From Bacilli bacterium (lineage in GTDB: Bacteria > Bacillota_I > Bacilli_A > RFN20 > CAG-826), in the NCBI GenBank assembly GCA_017619815.1, contig JAFZRR010000056.1:1-13602 (forward strand): a DNA stretch of 13,602 nt. The letters run 5' to 3'. Each line of letters begins with the position of its first letter. Positions within the stretch are counted from its first letter, which is position 1. The notes beneath the pieces are model-generated. The model worked only from the letters and a program-made list of their open reading frames with translations, ran no database searches and was not told the DNA's origin. Below, in pieces: positions 6,990 through 13,540 of this stretch. A program made the translations under genes and the position numbers.

Positions 6990-8948
6990 TTATTGGTGCT
7001 TTTTCTTTTTATAAAAGACAAAGAACAAGGCTGATGCTGAAGTAATAGATATTAATACCGCAACAACCATAACAGCGTTTTTATTGCTGATTTCTTTAAT
7101 CAACTTAGAAAGATTTGAATTATCAATGTCATGAGGATAATTATCTTGCCATGTGTTCGCGGCTTTTCTATCCATGAAATCATTGAATTCATATTTAGAA
7201 ATAATGTAGTCATATCTATCTACGACATTATATTCATTTGATAATCCTTCATTAGCGGAATGGACGTATTCGATATTAGCGAGATATCCTTTTTCATCTA
7301 ATGTCAAATCAGCATAGTCAGATTGAACACTAGTCCATGTTGAAGATTGAACAGATTCTGCTTGGCAATCCGCACTTGTCTTAGATAAGAAGCTAGATAC
7401 AAATGTATCGATGTGATTACGGAATGTAGCATCTGTATTTTTTCTATAGAGTTTGAATGGAGTTTTTCCGCTTGGATCAGCGACAAACTTAACGAAAGTT
7501 TCATAATCTTCGATATAAGTGACTAATGTTCTGCCATTAATTGAAACTTGGCCATCATTACTGACTGTAACAGCGTCACTGGAACTTGGCGCAGACTTAG
7601 CAAGTAAATTTCCATCATGCTCCCCGCCATCTTGATAGCATAAATACATTTCAGCGTATGGAGAATATAAGTATGTCTTGGTTGGGTCGTTTGCATCATG
7701 AACTAATTGAACTTGGGTTCTTGCCACTCTTGAATCAGCGATACCACCTGGGTTTTGAATAAGGTGTAAAGAATTTGCATAGACTTGAGTGATTTGTTCA
7801 GTTTGTTCTGGATAATTTGGATCTGGAGTGTATTCATAAATTGTTAGTGGTGAATAACTAACAGTATTTTCATTATTATATTCAGGATTTGTATCCACGT
7901 TACCCGCTTGAAGAACAGTTGCGTTATAGCCATCATTTGTCGCTAAAACATATGTTCCACGATAATCATGATAAGATTCATTCAAAACAGTGTAATCAAT
8001 AATAGTGAGATCATTTGTAACTGGAACAATTGTTAAACCAGGGACATTGTATGGCATTTCGCAATATTCGATATAAACGTGCCCTGTTGCTTGGGCAACA
8101 CCGATATTTGTGAAGTAACCTGGTTCATCATCGTAAAGGATATCCATAGCATAACCATCAACTTCAAAATATAGTTCTAGACCAGATAAATCCACTAGAT
8201 CGCCAGAGTGATAAATATTATTAGTTGGTTGAGTAATTACATTGGCAGCAGTTTGATTAAAATTGCTTCTATTAATTTCTTTGAAAATGACAAGTCTGCT
8301 ACGAACCACATTATCTGTATTCCAAGTATAGTAAAGAGCGGGTCTGGCATTACTTCCACCAAAGAAGATGCCATAGTTTTCCGCTGGTTCGTCACTTCTA
8401 TCAACCTCACAAGTATAGTTATCATCGGCATCAAAAGAGAAGAACCATGATGATTTATCATCAATTGTTGTTCTAAATGCGAGATTGGATAAATAATAAC
8501 CAACATTTCCTTTGTCATGAGGTTGAATGTCTTCTCTTTCCACCCAAGAGATGTATTTGCCTTGCATGTTATAACCATCGACATCAAGACACTTAAGAGC
8601 AAAGGAACCTGTTTTACTACCTTGAACTAATTCCAATCTATCAACTTGAGATTCATCACAAAATAATTTATCTCCGCCGTTACTCATACCAGCAACATAA
8701 TCCATGCATAGATATCGTGGATTACCAGCAGGACAAGTAAAAGCTCTTCCACCAGGAGTGGCCAAAACGATAACATCACCAACGGATAATTCGCTTCTAT
8801 CTGTAACTTTTACATATAAATGTTTATTCTCTGATAAAGCTTCTGCTTTGCTAACATTATTAATCCTATTAACTGCGAAAGAACCTAATCCAATAGACAT
8901 AGAAATGCCTAATGACATTAAGATTGTTCTAATAACCCCTTTTATCAT
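6990..8948 (-). CDS. Membrane-anchored surface protein with Ig-like segment, function unknown
   Basis: This 652-residue exported protein begins with a signal peptide (MIKGVIRTILMSLGISMSIG...) and ends with a hydrophobic helix (about 625-645) followed by YKKKKHQ, a stop-transfer tail. The bulk is therefore outside the cell, held by the C-terminal helix; there is no LPXTG. Residues 44-65 (YVKVTDRSELSVGDVIVLAT) open a beta-rich N-terminal domain. Residues about 240-310 (ITQPTNNIYHSGDLVDLSGL onward) resemble a bacterial Ig-like group 3 domain. About 505-595 contains an alpha-helical module with Cys528, Trp538, RYDYIISKY and FMDRKA, which I associate with the C-terminal region of large surface proteins in uncultured Bacilli; this is from memory. 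The ATG at 8948 has a strong AGGGGG ribosome binding site (8957-8962). It is monocistronic and convergent with the YwaF-like gene. No enzymatic motif is seen; binding or adhesion is inference only. Confidence 0.75.
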   Translation of the reverse strand: MIKGVIRTILMSLGISMSIGLGSFAVNRINNVSKAEALSENKHLYVKVTDRSELSVGDVIVLATPGGRAFTCPAGNPRYLCMDYVAGMSNGGDKLFCDESQVDRLELVQGSKTGSFALKCLDVDGYNMQGKYISWVEREDIQPHDKGNVGYYLSNLAFRTTIDDKSSWFFSFDADDNYTCEVDRSDEPAENYGIFFGGSNARPALYYTWNTDNVVRSRLVIFKEINRSNFNQTAANVITQPTNNIYHSGDLVDLSGLELYFEVDGYAMDILYDDEPGYFTNIGVAQATGHVYIEYCEMPYNVPGLTIVPVTNDLTIIDYTVLNESYHDYRGTYVLATNDGYNATVLQAGNVDTNPEYNNENTVSYSPLTIYEYTPDPNYPEQTEQITQVYANSLHLIQNPGGIADSRVARTQVQLVHDANDPTKTYLYSPYAEMYLCYQDGGEHDGNLLAKSAPSSSDAVTVSNDGQVSINGRTLVTYIEDYETFVKFVADPSGKTPFKLYRKNTDATFRNHIDTFVSSFLSKTSADCQAESVQSSTWTSVQSDYADLTLDEKGYLANIEYVHSANEGLSNEYNVVDRYDYIISKYEFNDFMDRKAANTWQDNYPHDIDNSNLSKLIKEISNKNAVMVVAVLISITSASALFFVFYKKKKHQ

Positions 8949-9068
8949 ATAAGTAGCCCCCTGCTTTTATTTTCTTAAAAATAACACACTTCTTTAGATT
9001 AATAAATCCAAATAATAAAAAGTAACTATATTGTTGCTTTGTCTGCTTCGGTATATTAGACGAAAATG

Positions 9069-9089
9069 TGTGTACAAAATGTGTACAAA
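9069..9089 (+). promoter_or_regulatory. Tandem operator of the toxin-antitoxin promoter
   Basis: Two identical 10-base copies of TGTGTACAAA start at 9069 and 9080, exactly 11 bases (one helical turn) apart. Each is centred on the palindromic TGTACA. They cover the -35 box and spacer of the promoter below. This is the expected placement for autorepression by a ribbon-helix-helix antitoxin, which binds short repeats one turn apart. Binding itself is inferred. Confidence 0.6.
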
Positions 9090-9099
9090 CTAATATAAT
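9071..9099 (+). promoter_or_regulatory. Promoter of the tacA-tacT-like operon
   Basis: A -35-like TGTACA (9071-9076) is separated by 17 bases from a perfect TATAAT (9094-9099). A start near 9106 would leave only a ~13-base leader, made up almost entirely of the TTGGAGG ribosome binding site (9104-9110) region. Confidence 0.65.
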
Positions 9100-9118
9100 A
9101 TATTTGGAGGTAATAATA

Positions 9119-9373
9119 ATGGCAGCTATTACCAAAAACAACAGAATCGATATCAGAGTATCAGATGCGGACAAACATCTTCTTGAGTTAGCCGCACAAT
9201 ACAATAAGCAAAATCTTTCTGCTTATATTTTTGACATTGCAATCCGCCAAGCCGAATTGGATGTTAAAAAGAACGAAAAAATAATTCTCGATAATCAACA
9301 AAGAGATCGCGTCCTTGAATTATTAGCAAATCCGCCAAAAGCTAATGATGCTTTAAAAGAGTTGTTTAAATAA
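9119..9373 (+). CDS. TacA-like antitoxin (DUF1778, ribbon-helix-helix)
   Basis: This 84-residue antitoxin belongs to a type II toxin-antitoxin pair. The N-terminal NNRIDIRVSDADKHLLELAA (8-27) is the ribbon-helix-helix DNA-binding start, and NLSAYIFDIAI completes helix two. The C-terminal LDNQQRDRVLELLANPPKAN (57-76) is the typical toxin-wrapping tail of DUF1778 antitoxins. The start is set at 9119, behind TTGGAGG at 9104-9110; an in-frame ATG at 9068 would lie upstream of the -10 box, inside the -35/operator region. Its stop overlaps the toxin start (TAATG), so the two are translationally coupled. It should both neutralise the toxin and repress the operon through the tandem operator. Confidence 0.9.
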   Translation: MAAITKNNRIDIRVSDADKHLLELAAQYNKQNLSAYIFDIAIRQAELDVKKNEKIILDNQQRDRVLELLANPPKANDALKELFK

Positions 9374-9861
9374 TGGTATTTAAAAGCATTTTATCTTTTG
9401 AAACCAATTACGCTTTTAAACATTTCGATTGTGGAGATTCCAATCTAAATAAATACTTAAAAACATTCGCATATCTAAACGATGAGAATAATCTCAGCAA
9501 GACATTTGTCGGGTGTGATGGTGAAGCAATAATTGGATTTATCACATTATGCAATGCACAAATCGAATTTAAAGAGATGCCCGAATCTTACAAACAAACA
9601 ATGCCAAAATATCCTGTTCCTGCTATCAAGATAGCGAGATTGGGTGTAGACACAAAATTTCAAAATAAAGGGTATGGCAAAGAGCTGCTATTGTTTGCAT
9701 TTAAAAAAATTATTCAGGTCTCTGTTTCAACAGGTGTTAAAGCAGTAATTGTGGATGCGAAAGAGAATTCCAAAGGTTTCTATGAAAAATACGGATTCGT
9801 TGATATTGGGAACAACACATTTATTCTATTAGTTGATACTTTAATTGATGGACTGTTGTAA
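9373..9861 (+). CDS. TacT-like GNAT acetyltransferase toxin
   Basis: This 162-residue GNAT-fold protein is paired with a DUF1778 antitoxin, the arrangement of TacT/AtaT-type toxins, which acetylate the amino group of aminoacyl-tRNA with acetyl-CoA and stop translation. The N-terminal HFDCGDSNLNKYLK (17-30) is the family hallmark. KIARLGVDTKFQNKGYGKEL (86-105) is the acetyl-CoA binding loop (Q-x-x-G-x-G form). FYEKYGF (136-142) holds the conserved tyrosines, one of which is the likely catalytic residue. All key positions are present, so the toxin appears intact. The start overlaps the antitoxin stop by one base, with AAAGAG about 12 bases upstream. It is followed by a terminator. Which tRNA it targets cannot be told from the sequence. 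Confidence 0.88.
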   Translation: MVFKSILSFETNYAFKHFDCGDSNLNKYLKTFAYLNDENNLSKTFVGCDGEAIIGFITLCNAQIEFKEMPESYKQTMPKYPVPAIKIARLGVDTKFQNKGYGKELLLFAFKKIIQVSVSTGVKAVIVDAKENSKGFYEKYGFVDIGNNTFILLVDTLIDGLL

Positions 9862-9891
9862 AAATAAAAAACCAGCAACCGCTGGCTTTTT
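9862..9891. terminator. Bidirectional terminator between the toxin gene and trxB
   Basis: The stem CCAGC (9872-9876) and GCTGG (9881-9885) has a 4-base loop, with an A-rich run on the left and CTTTTTA on the right. On the minus strand it is followed by TTTTTTATTTTT, a strong end for the nrdD-trxB transcript. On the plus strand it serves the toxin gene. Confidence 0.8.
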
Positions 9892-9897
9892 ATTTCC

Positions 9898-10818
9898 TTA
9901 GCTGTTTCTATTTAAGGATTGCAAATATCTGTTGATATATACGCTTGCAATACTCGCATCGCCTAATGCTGTAACAACTTGGCGGATGTCTTTCTTACGC
10001 GTATCGCCTACTGCGTATACGCCTGGGCATGAGGTTTCCATGTTTTCGTTTGCAATAACGAAACCTTTATCATCTAGTTCCACTAAATCTTTGAAAGGTT
10101 CGTTACATGGAATTTGCCCAATAGCGACGAATACGTTATTGGTTTCAACTGTAAATTCTTGGCTATTTGATTTATCGAAGAATCTTAATGCTTTTAATTC
10201 TTCATCTCCTACGAATTCTTGTAAGGAGACATTGAATCTCACATTAATCTTTTCGTTTTCCATTATTCTTTGGATAAGGATTTGATCACCGAATAAGTGA
10301 TCGAACAAGGCCCAGAGATTTACTTGTGGACAGTAGTTAGATAATAAGAGTGCATATTGCAATGCTGTATTAGCGTCACCAATGATGTTTGTGACTTGAC
10401 CTTTATAAAAGGCTCCATCACACACCGCACAATAGGAAACACCATGTCCGACAAGTTTATCTTCGTTAGGAAGATTCATCTTGCGGTGGTGACAACCATT
10501 AGCGAGGACAATTGTCCAAGCTTCATAGGTGTTGTAGTTTGTCGTAACGATAAACTTCTCTTCTACTTTGGTGATACTTTGAACTTCTTCAAGTTCGAAT
10601 TCCGCACCCATATCAGTGATTTGTTCAAACATTTGGTCGCTGTATTCAATACCGGAGATAGCCTTGATACCTGGAATGTTCTCTAATTTAGGAGAAGTCG
10701 CCATTTGACCACCAAAATTCTCCTTCTCAAGAAGAAGGCAGGTGCGTCCGTTTCTCAATGTGTTGAGGGCGACTGCCATTCCAGCAGGTCCGCCACCGAT
10801 AATGATGACATCGTACAT
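9898..10818 (-). CDS. trxB: Thioredoxin reductase-like flavoprotein lacking NADPH motifs
   Basis: This 306-residue flavoprotein resembles thioredoxin reductase. The FAD-binding GGGPAGMA (8-15), GGQM (36-39), the redox-active disulfide CAVCDGA (Cys130/Cys133) and the C-terminal VYAVGDTR (267-274) are all present. The NADPH domain is unusual: where the GGGDSA motif belongs the protein reads IIGDANTALQ (145-154), and where HRRxxxR belongs it reads LWALFDHLFGD (168-178), with no arginine pair. In Clostridium, related enzymes without these motifs are ferredoxin-dependent flavin thioredoxin reductases (FFTR), so NADPH may not be the donor here; that is inference. The gene starts two bases after the nrdD stop, so the pair is one operon. 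Its likely partner is the redoxin domain fused to NrdD or a separate thioredoxin. Confidence 0.85.
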   Translation of the reverse strand: MYDVIIIGGGPAGMAVALNTLRNGRTCLLLEKENFGGQMATSPKLENIPGIKAISGIEYSDQMFEQITDMGAEFELEEVQSITKVEEKFIVTTNYNTYEAWTIVLANGCHHRKMNLPNEDKLVGHGVSYCAVCDGAFYKGQVTNIIGDANTALQYALLLSNYCPQVNLWALFDHLFGDQILIQRIMENEKINVRFNVSLQEFVGDEELKALRFFDKSNSQEFTVETNNVFVAIGQIPCNEPFKDLVELDDKGFVIANENMETSCPGVYAVGDTRKKDIRQVVTALGDASIASVYINRYLQSLNRNS

Positions 10819-10820
10819 AA

Positions 10821-13187
10821 TTAGTTAATACTTTCTATATATCCTTTGATATTTGATGCGTTTTCGAAGACATCATAGCCGCTTTCGTTTGGAACGATAA
10901 GGGTTGGTGCCTTGTTGACCTTATATTGTAAGGTCTTTTCTTTGTTTTCTTCAGCATCGATTACTGTGTAATGGATACCGGCTTTATCAAGAAGCATTTT
11001 CGCCATCTTACAGTTTGGACATGTCTTTGTGGCGAATAATAAGATTTCGTTTAATGATTCGTTAGAAACTCTTTCTTCTTGTTTGCACTCATGTTTGAGT
11101 TCATGTGTTAAGTGAGAGTTTTCTGGTTCGTATTCTTTACGGTTATGGTATTCAGCGGTCTTACCATCGTTCCAGTTTTGAATTGGACGGTAGTAACCAG
11201 TAATTCTGGAGTAGACTTCTGTTTTTTGGCCACAGTGTGGGCAAACAAATTGTTCACCGACTAAATAACCGTGTTCCTTACAAACGGAGTATGTTGGGCT
11301 CATTGTGTAGTAAGGAATGTGATAGTTCTCAGCGATCTTACGAACGAAGTTCATACATGCTTTCCAGGATGGTAATTTTTGACCTAAGAAGCAGTGGAAG
11401 ACTGTACCAGATGTGTAGAGGGTTTGTAAGCCATCTTGAATATCAAGAGCTTTATAAACATCTTCTGTGAATCCGACTGGTAAGTGAGAGCTGTTTGTGT
11501 AGTAAGGAGTCATACCTTCATCATTTGCGGTAATGATATCTGGATATTTAGCCTTATCGTGTTTTGCTAAACGGAACGCTGTGGATTCTGCTGGTGTGGC
11601 TTCTAAGTTATATAAGTCACCATATAATTCTTGATAGTCAGATAATTTCTCTCTCATGTGATTGAGAACATCTTTTGTGAATTGAATGCTTTCTGGATTT
11701 GTTAAATCTTTTCTTAACCAACGAGCATTTAAGCAAGCTTCATTCATACCGACTAAACCGATTGTGGAGAAGTGGTTATTGAATGTACCTAAGTATCTCT
11801 TTGTGTATGGATATAATCCCGCTTCTAATAAGGTTGTAACGGTATTTCTCTTGACCTTTAAAGATCTAGCAGAGATGTCCATGATTTTGTCTAATCTGTC
11901 ATAGAAGTCAGCTTCATCTGTTGCGAGGTAAGCAATTCTTGGCATGTTGATGGTAACAACACCGATTGAGCCTGTAGATTCACCGGAACCGAAGAAGCCA
12001 CCGGATTTCTTTCTTAATTCTCTTAAGTCGAGTCTTAAGCGGCAGCACATACTTCTAACATCGCTTGGTTCCATATCGGAGTTGATGTAGTTAGAGAAGT
12101 AAGGTGTACCATACTTCGCGGTCATTTCGAATAATAATTTATTATTTTCTGTTTCAGACCAGTCGAATGTTCTTGTGATGGAATATGTTGGGATTGGATA
12201 TTGGAATCCACGTCCATTGGCATCGCCTTCGATCATGATTTCGATAAAGGCTTTATTAACCATGGCCATTTCTTCAACACAGTCTTTGTATTTGAATGGC
12301 ATTTCTTTACCACCGACGATACAGTTGAGTTCCGCCATATCATTTGGAACAACCCAGTCTAATGTGATGTTGGTGAATGGTGCTTGTGTGCCCCATCTGG
12401 ATGGTGTATTAACACCATAGATGAAGGATTGGATACATTGTTTAACTTGTTTATATGTTAAGTTATCAACTTTGACGAATGGTGCTAAGTAGGTATCGAA
12501 GGAGGAGAATGCTTGAGCACCTGCCCATTCGTTTTGCATGATACCTAAGAAGTTAACCATTTGGTTACATAATGTTGATAAGTGAGCGGCTGGAGAAGAT
12601 GTAATCTTACCAACGACACCACCTAAGCCTTCTTGAATTAATTGTTTTAAGGACCAACCTGCACAGTAACCTGTTAACATGCTTAAGTCGTGGATGTGGA
12701 TATCTGCGTTACGGTGTGCGTCCGCGATTTCCTTATCATATACTTCACTTAACCAGTAGTTTGCGGTAACTGCACCGGAGTTAGATAAGATAAGACCACC
12801 AACTGAGTATGTGACTGTGGAGTTTTCTTTAACTCTCCAGTCATTGATCTTTAAGTAGTTATCAACAACATTCTTGTAATCTAATTGAGTATTTTTCATA
12901 TCTCTTAGATTTTGGTGTTGTTTACGGTAGATGATGTAGCTCTTTGCGACATCGACGAATCCCGCTTGGATTAATGCGACTTCGACGGCATCTTGTACAT
13001 CTTCGACACCGATTGTTTCATTTTTAGCTTTGCCATTGAAGATAGCCACTGTTCTGAGGGCTAACATTTGAATCACATCGTTGCTATAAACTTTGTGTTC
13101 TGCGATGAAGGCCTTTTCAATCGCTTTTTCGATTTTTTGGATATCGAATGGTTCGACATTGCCATTTCTCTTTAAAATTTTGAGCAT
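10821..13187 (-). CDS. nrdD: Anaerobic (class III) ribonucleoside-triphosphate reductase NrdD with C-terminal fused redoxin domain
   Basis: NrdD reduces ribonucleoside triphosphates to dNTPs in the absence of oxygen. In order: an ATP-cone allosteric domain (about 1-90, starting LKILKRNGNVEPFD); the ten-stranded barrel (about 100-625) with HIHDLSMLTGYC (Cys175), PIPTYSITRTFDW and SMCCRLRLD (Cys381/382, site of the thiyl radical cysteine); a zinc site made of CKEH (Cys636, His639) and CPHC (Cys649, Cys652); and the glycyl radical loop RITGYYRP with Gly664. The protein would normally end near residue 690. Instead a ~20-residue linker leads to a thioredoxin/glutaredoxin-like domain (about 715-788) with LFATKTCPNCKMAK (Cys723/Cys726) and the cis-proline turn KAPTLIV (Pro761). 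At 788 residues it is about one redoxin domain longer than a plain NrdD. It starts at ATG 13187 behind AAAAGGAG (13198-13205) and is followed by trxB after two bases. The fused redoxin argues for a redoxin-dependent rather than formate-dependent enzyme. Confidence 0.95.
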   Translation of the reverse strand: MLKILKRNGNVEPFDIQKIEKAIEKAFIAEHKVYSNDVIQMLALRTVAIFNGKAKNETIGVEDVQDAVEVALIQAGFVDVAKSYIIYRKQHQNLRDMKNTQLDYKNVVDNYLKINDWRVKENSTVTYSVGGLILSNSGAVTANYWLSEVYDKEIADAHRNADIHIHDLSMLTGYCAGWSLKQLIQEGLGGVVGKITSSPAAHLSTLCNQMVNFLGIMQNEWAGAQAFSSFDTYLAPFVKVDNLTYKQVKQCIQSFIYGVNTPSRWGTQAPFTNITLDWVVPNDMAELNCIVGGKEMPFKYKDCVEEMAMVNKAFIEIMIEGDANGRGFQYPIPTYSITRTFDWSETENNKLLFEMTAKYGTPYFSNYINSDMEPSDVRSMCCRLRLDLRELRKKSGGFFGSGESTGSIGVVTINMPRIAYLATDEADFYDRLDKIMDISARSLKVKRNTVTTLLEAGLYPYTKRYLGTFNNHFSTIGLVGMNEACLNARWLRKDLTNPESIQFTKDVLNHMREKLSDYQELYGDLYNLEATPAESTAFRLAKHDKAKYPDIITANDEGMTPYYTNSSHLPVGFTEDVYKALDIQDGLQTLYTSGTVFHCFLGQKLPSWKACMNFVRKIAENYHIPYYTMSPTYSVCKEHGYLVGEQFVCPHCGQKTEVYSRITGYYRPIQNWNDGKTAEYHNRKEYEPENSHLTHELKHECKQEERVSNESLNEILLFATKTCPNCKMAKMLLDKAGIHYTVIDAEENKEKTLQYKVNKAPTLIVPNESGYDVFENASNIKGYIESIN

Positions 13188-13416
13188 ATTAGACTCTCTC
13201 CTTTTCCCCTTTGAATTTAATACGATTATTTATGTTTTTAGAAATTTCCTTCAAAATTAGGATTTTTCCGGAATGTGTAAAAAGATTAACAAATTAATAA
13301 TACGCATAACAAGGAAAAAACAACACAATTTAGACAGTGTAAGAAAAAGGCAAAAAATACACGATAAAAACTATATAAATAGATTTTTAACCTCATAATT
13401 GAAAAATATCTTATTA

Positions 13417-13435
13417 TATATAACTTTGTTATATA
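13417..13435. repeat. Perfect 8-bp inverted repeat, 3-base spacer
   Basis: TATATAAC (13417-13424) is mirrored by GTTATATA (13428-13435) around TTT. It is almost pure A/T, so it is weak as a hairpin and no T-run follows. A protein binding site is possible, but in DNA this AT-rich chance is a real alternative. Confidence 0.4.
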
Positions 13436-13510
13436 AAAATGTAAAAACATACTATTATCAGAAAATTAGTAGATTTTTGGCAATTTTTGAAAAATGAAAA
13501 TATACAAAAC

Positions 13511-13528
13511 ATACCCCCATAGGTGTAT
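13511..13528. promoter_or_regulatory. Operator-like dyad overlapping the promoter of the DUF3990-like gene
   Basis: ATACCCCCATAGGTGTAT is an imperfect palindrome (14 of 18 positions agree with its reverse complement) in otherwise C-poor DNA. Its right end overlaps the TATAAT box, so a bound protein would block transcription. The ATAC-C-run ... G-run-GTAT layout recalls operators of the CsoR/RcnR/CstR repressor family; this resemblance is from memory and no such repressor gene is visible here. Confidence 0.4.
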
Positions 13529-13531
13529 AAT
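13526..13531 (+). promoter_or_regulatory. -10 box of the DUF3990-like gene
   Basis: A perfect TATAAT ends nine bases before the ATG at 13541, so transcription should begin about 0-3 bases upstream of the start codon. No Shine-Dalgarno sequence fits in ACTGCATT. A good -35 is not evident. Confidence 0.5.
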
Positions 13532-13540
13532 AACTGCATT

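Larger units (their letters stand above)
13188..13540. other. AT-rich intergenic region upstream of nrdD and the DUF3990-like gene
   Basis: These 353 bases lie between two divergent genes and I see no open reading frame or RNA gene in them. The part next to nrdD carries its ribosome binding site (13198-13205) and an 8-base palindrome TTCCGGAA (13266-13273). An imperfect ACAC...GTGT dyad lies at 13323-13340 and an AT-only-loop inverted repeat at 13417-13435. No clean -35/-10 pair for nrdD stands out; TTGAAG with a weak TAAATA 16 bases on (minus strand, about 13227-13254) is the best I find. The right end holds the promoter and dyad of the DUF3990-like gene. Confidence 0.6.

Noticed and set aside
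8237..8602. 121-codon open frame antisense-shifted within the surface-protein gene
   Set aside because: It overlaps fully a gene with signal peptide and anchor, has no ribosome binding site and its translation shows no domain-like pattern; a shadow frame.
9068..9118. Upstream ATG giving a 17-residue longer antitoxin
   Set aside because: It lies inside the -35/operator region, upstream of TATAAT, and has no ribosome binding site; the ATG at 9119 has TTGGAGG at the right distance.
13323..13340. NrdR-box-like ACAC...GTGT dyad upstream of nrdD
   Set aside because: It is 18 bases rather than 16, only 12 of 18 positions are symmetric, no second box lies at the usual distance, and it is about 135 bases from the gene. 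Suggestive location but not enough.
13188..13540. Possible small RNA, tRNA, riboswitch or CRISPR in the AT-rich gap
   Set aside because: No cloverleaf, no repeated spacer-like units and no GC-containing multi-stem structure are visible; only short AT-rich inverted repeats.
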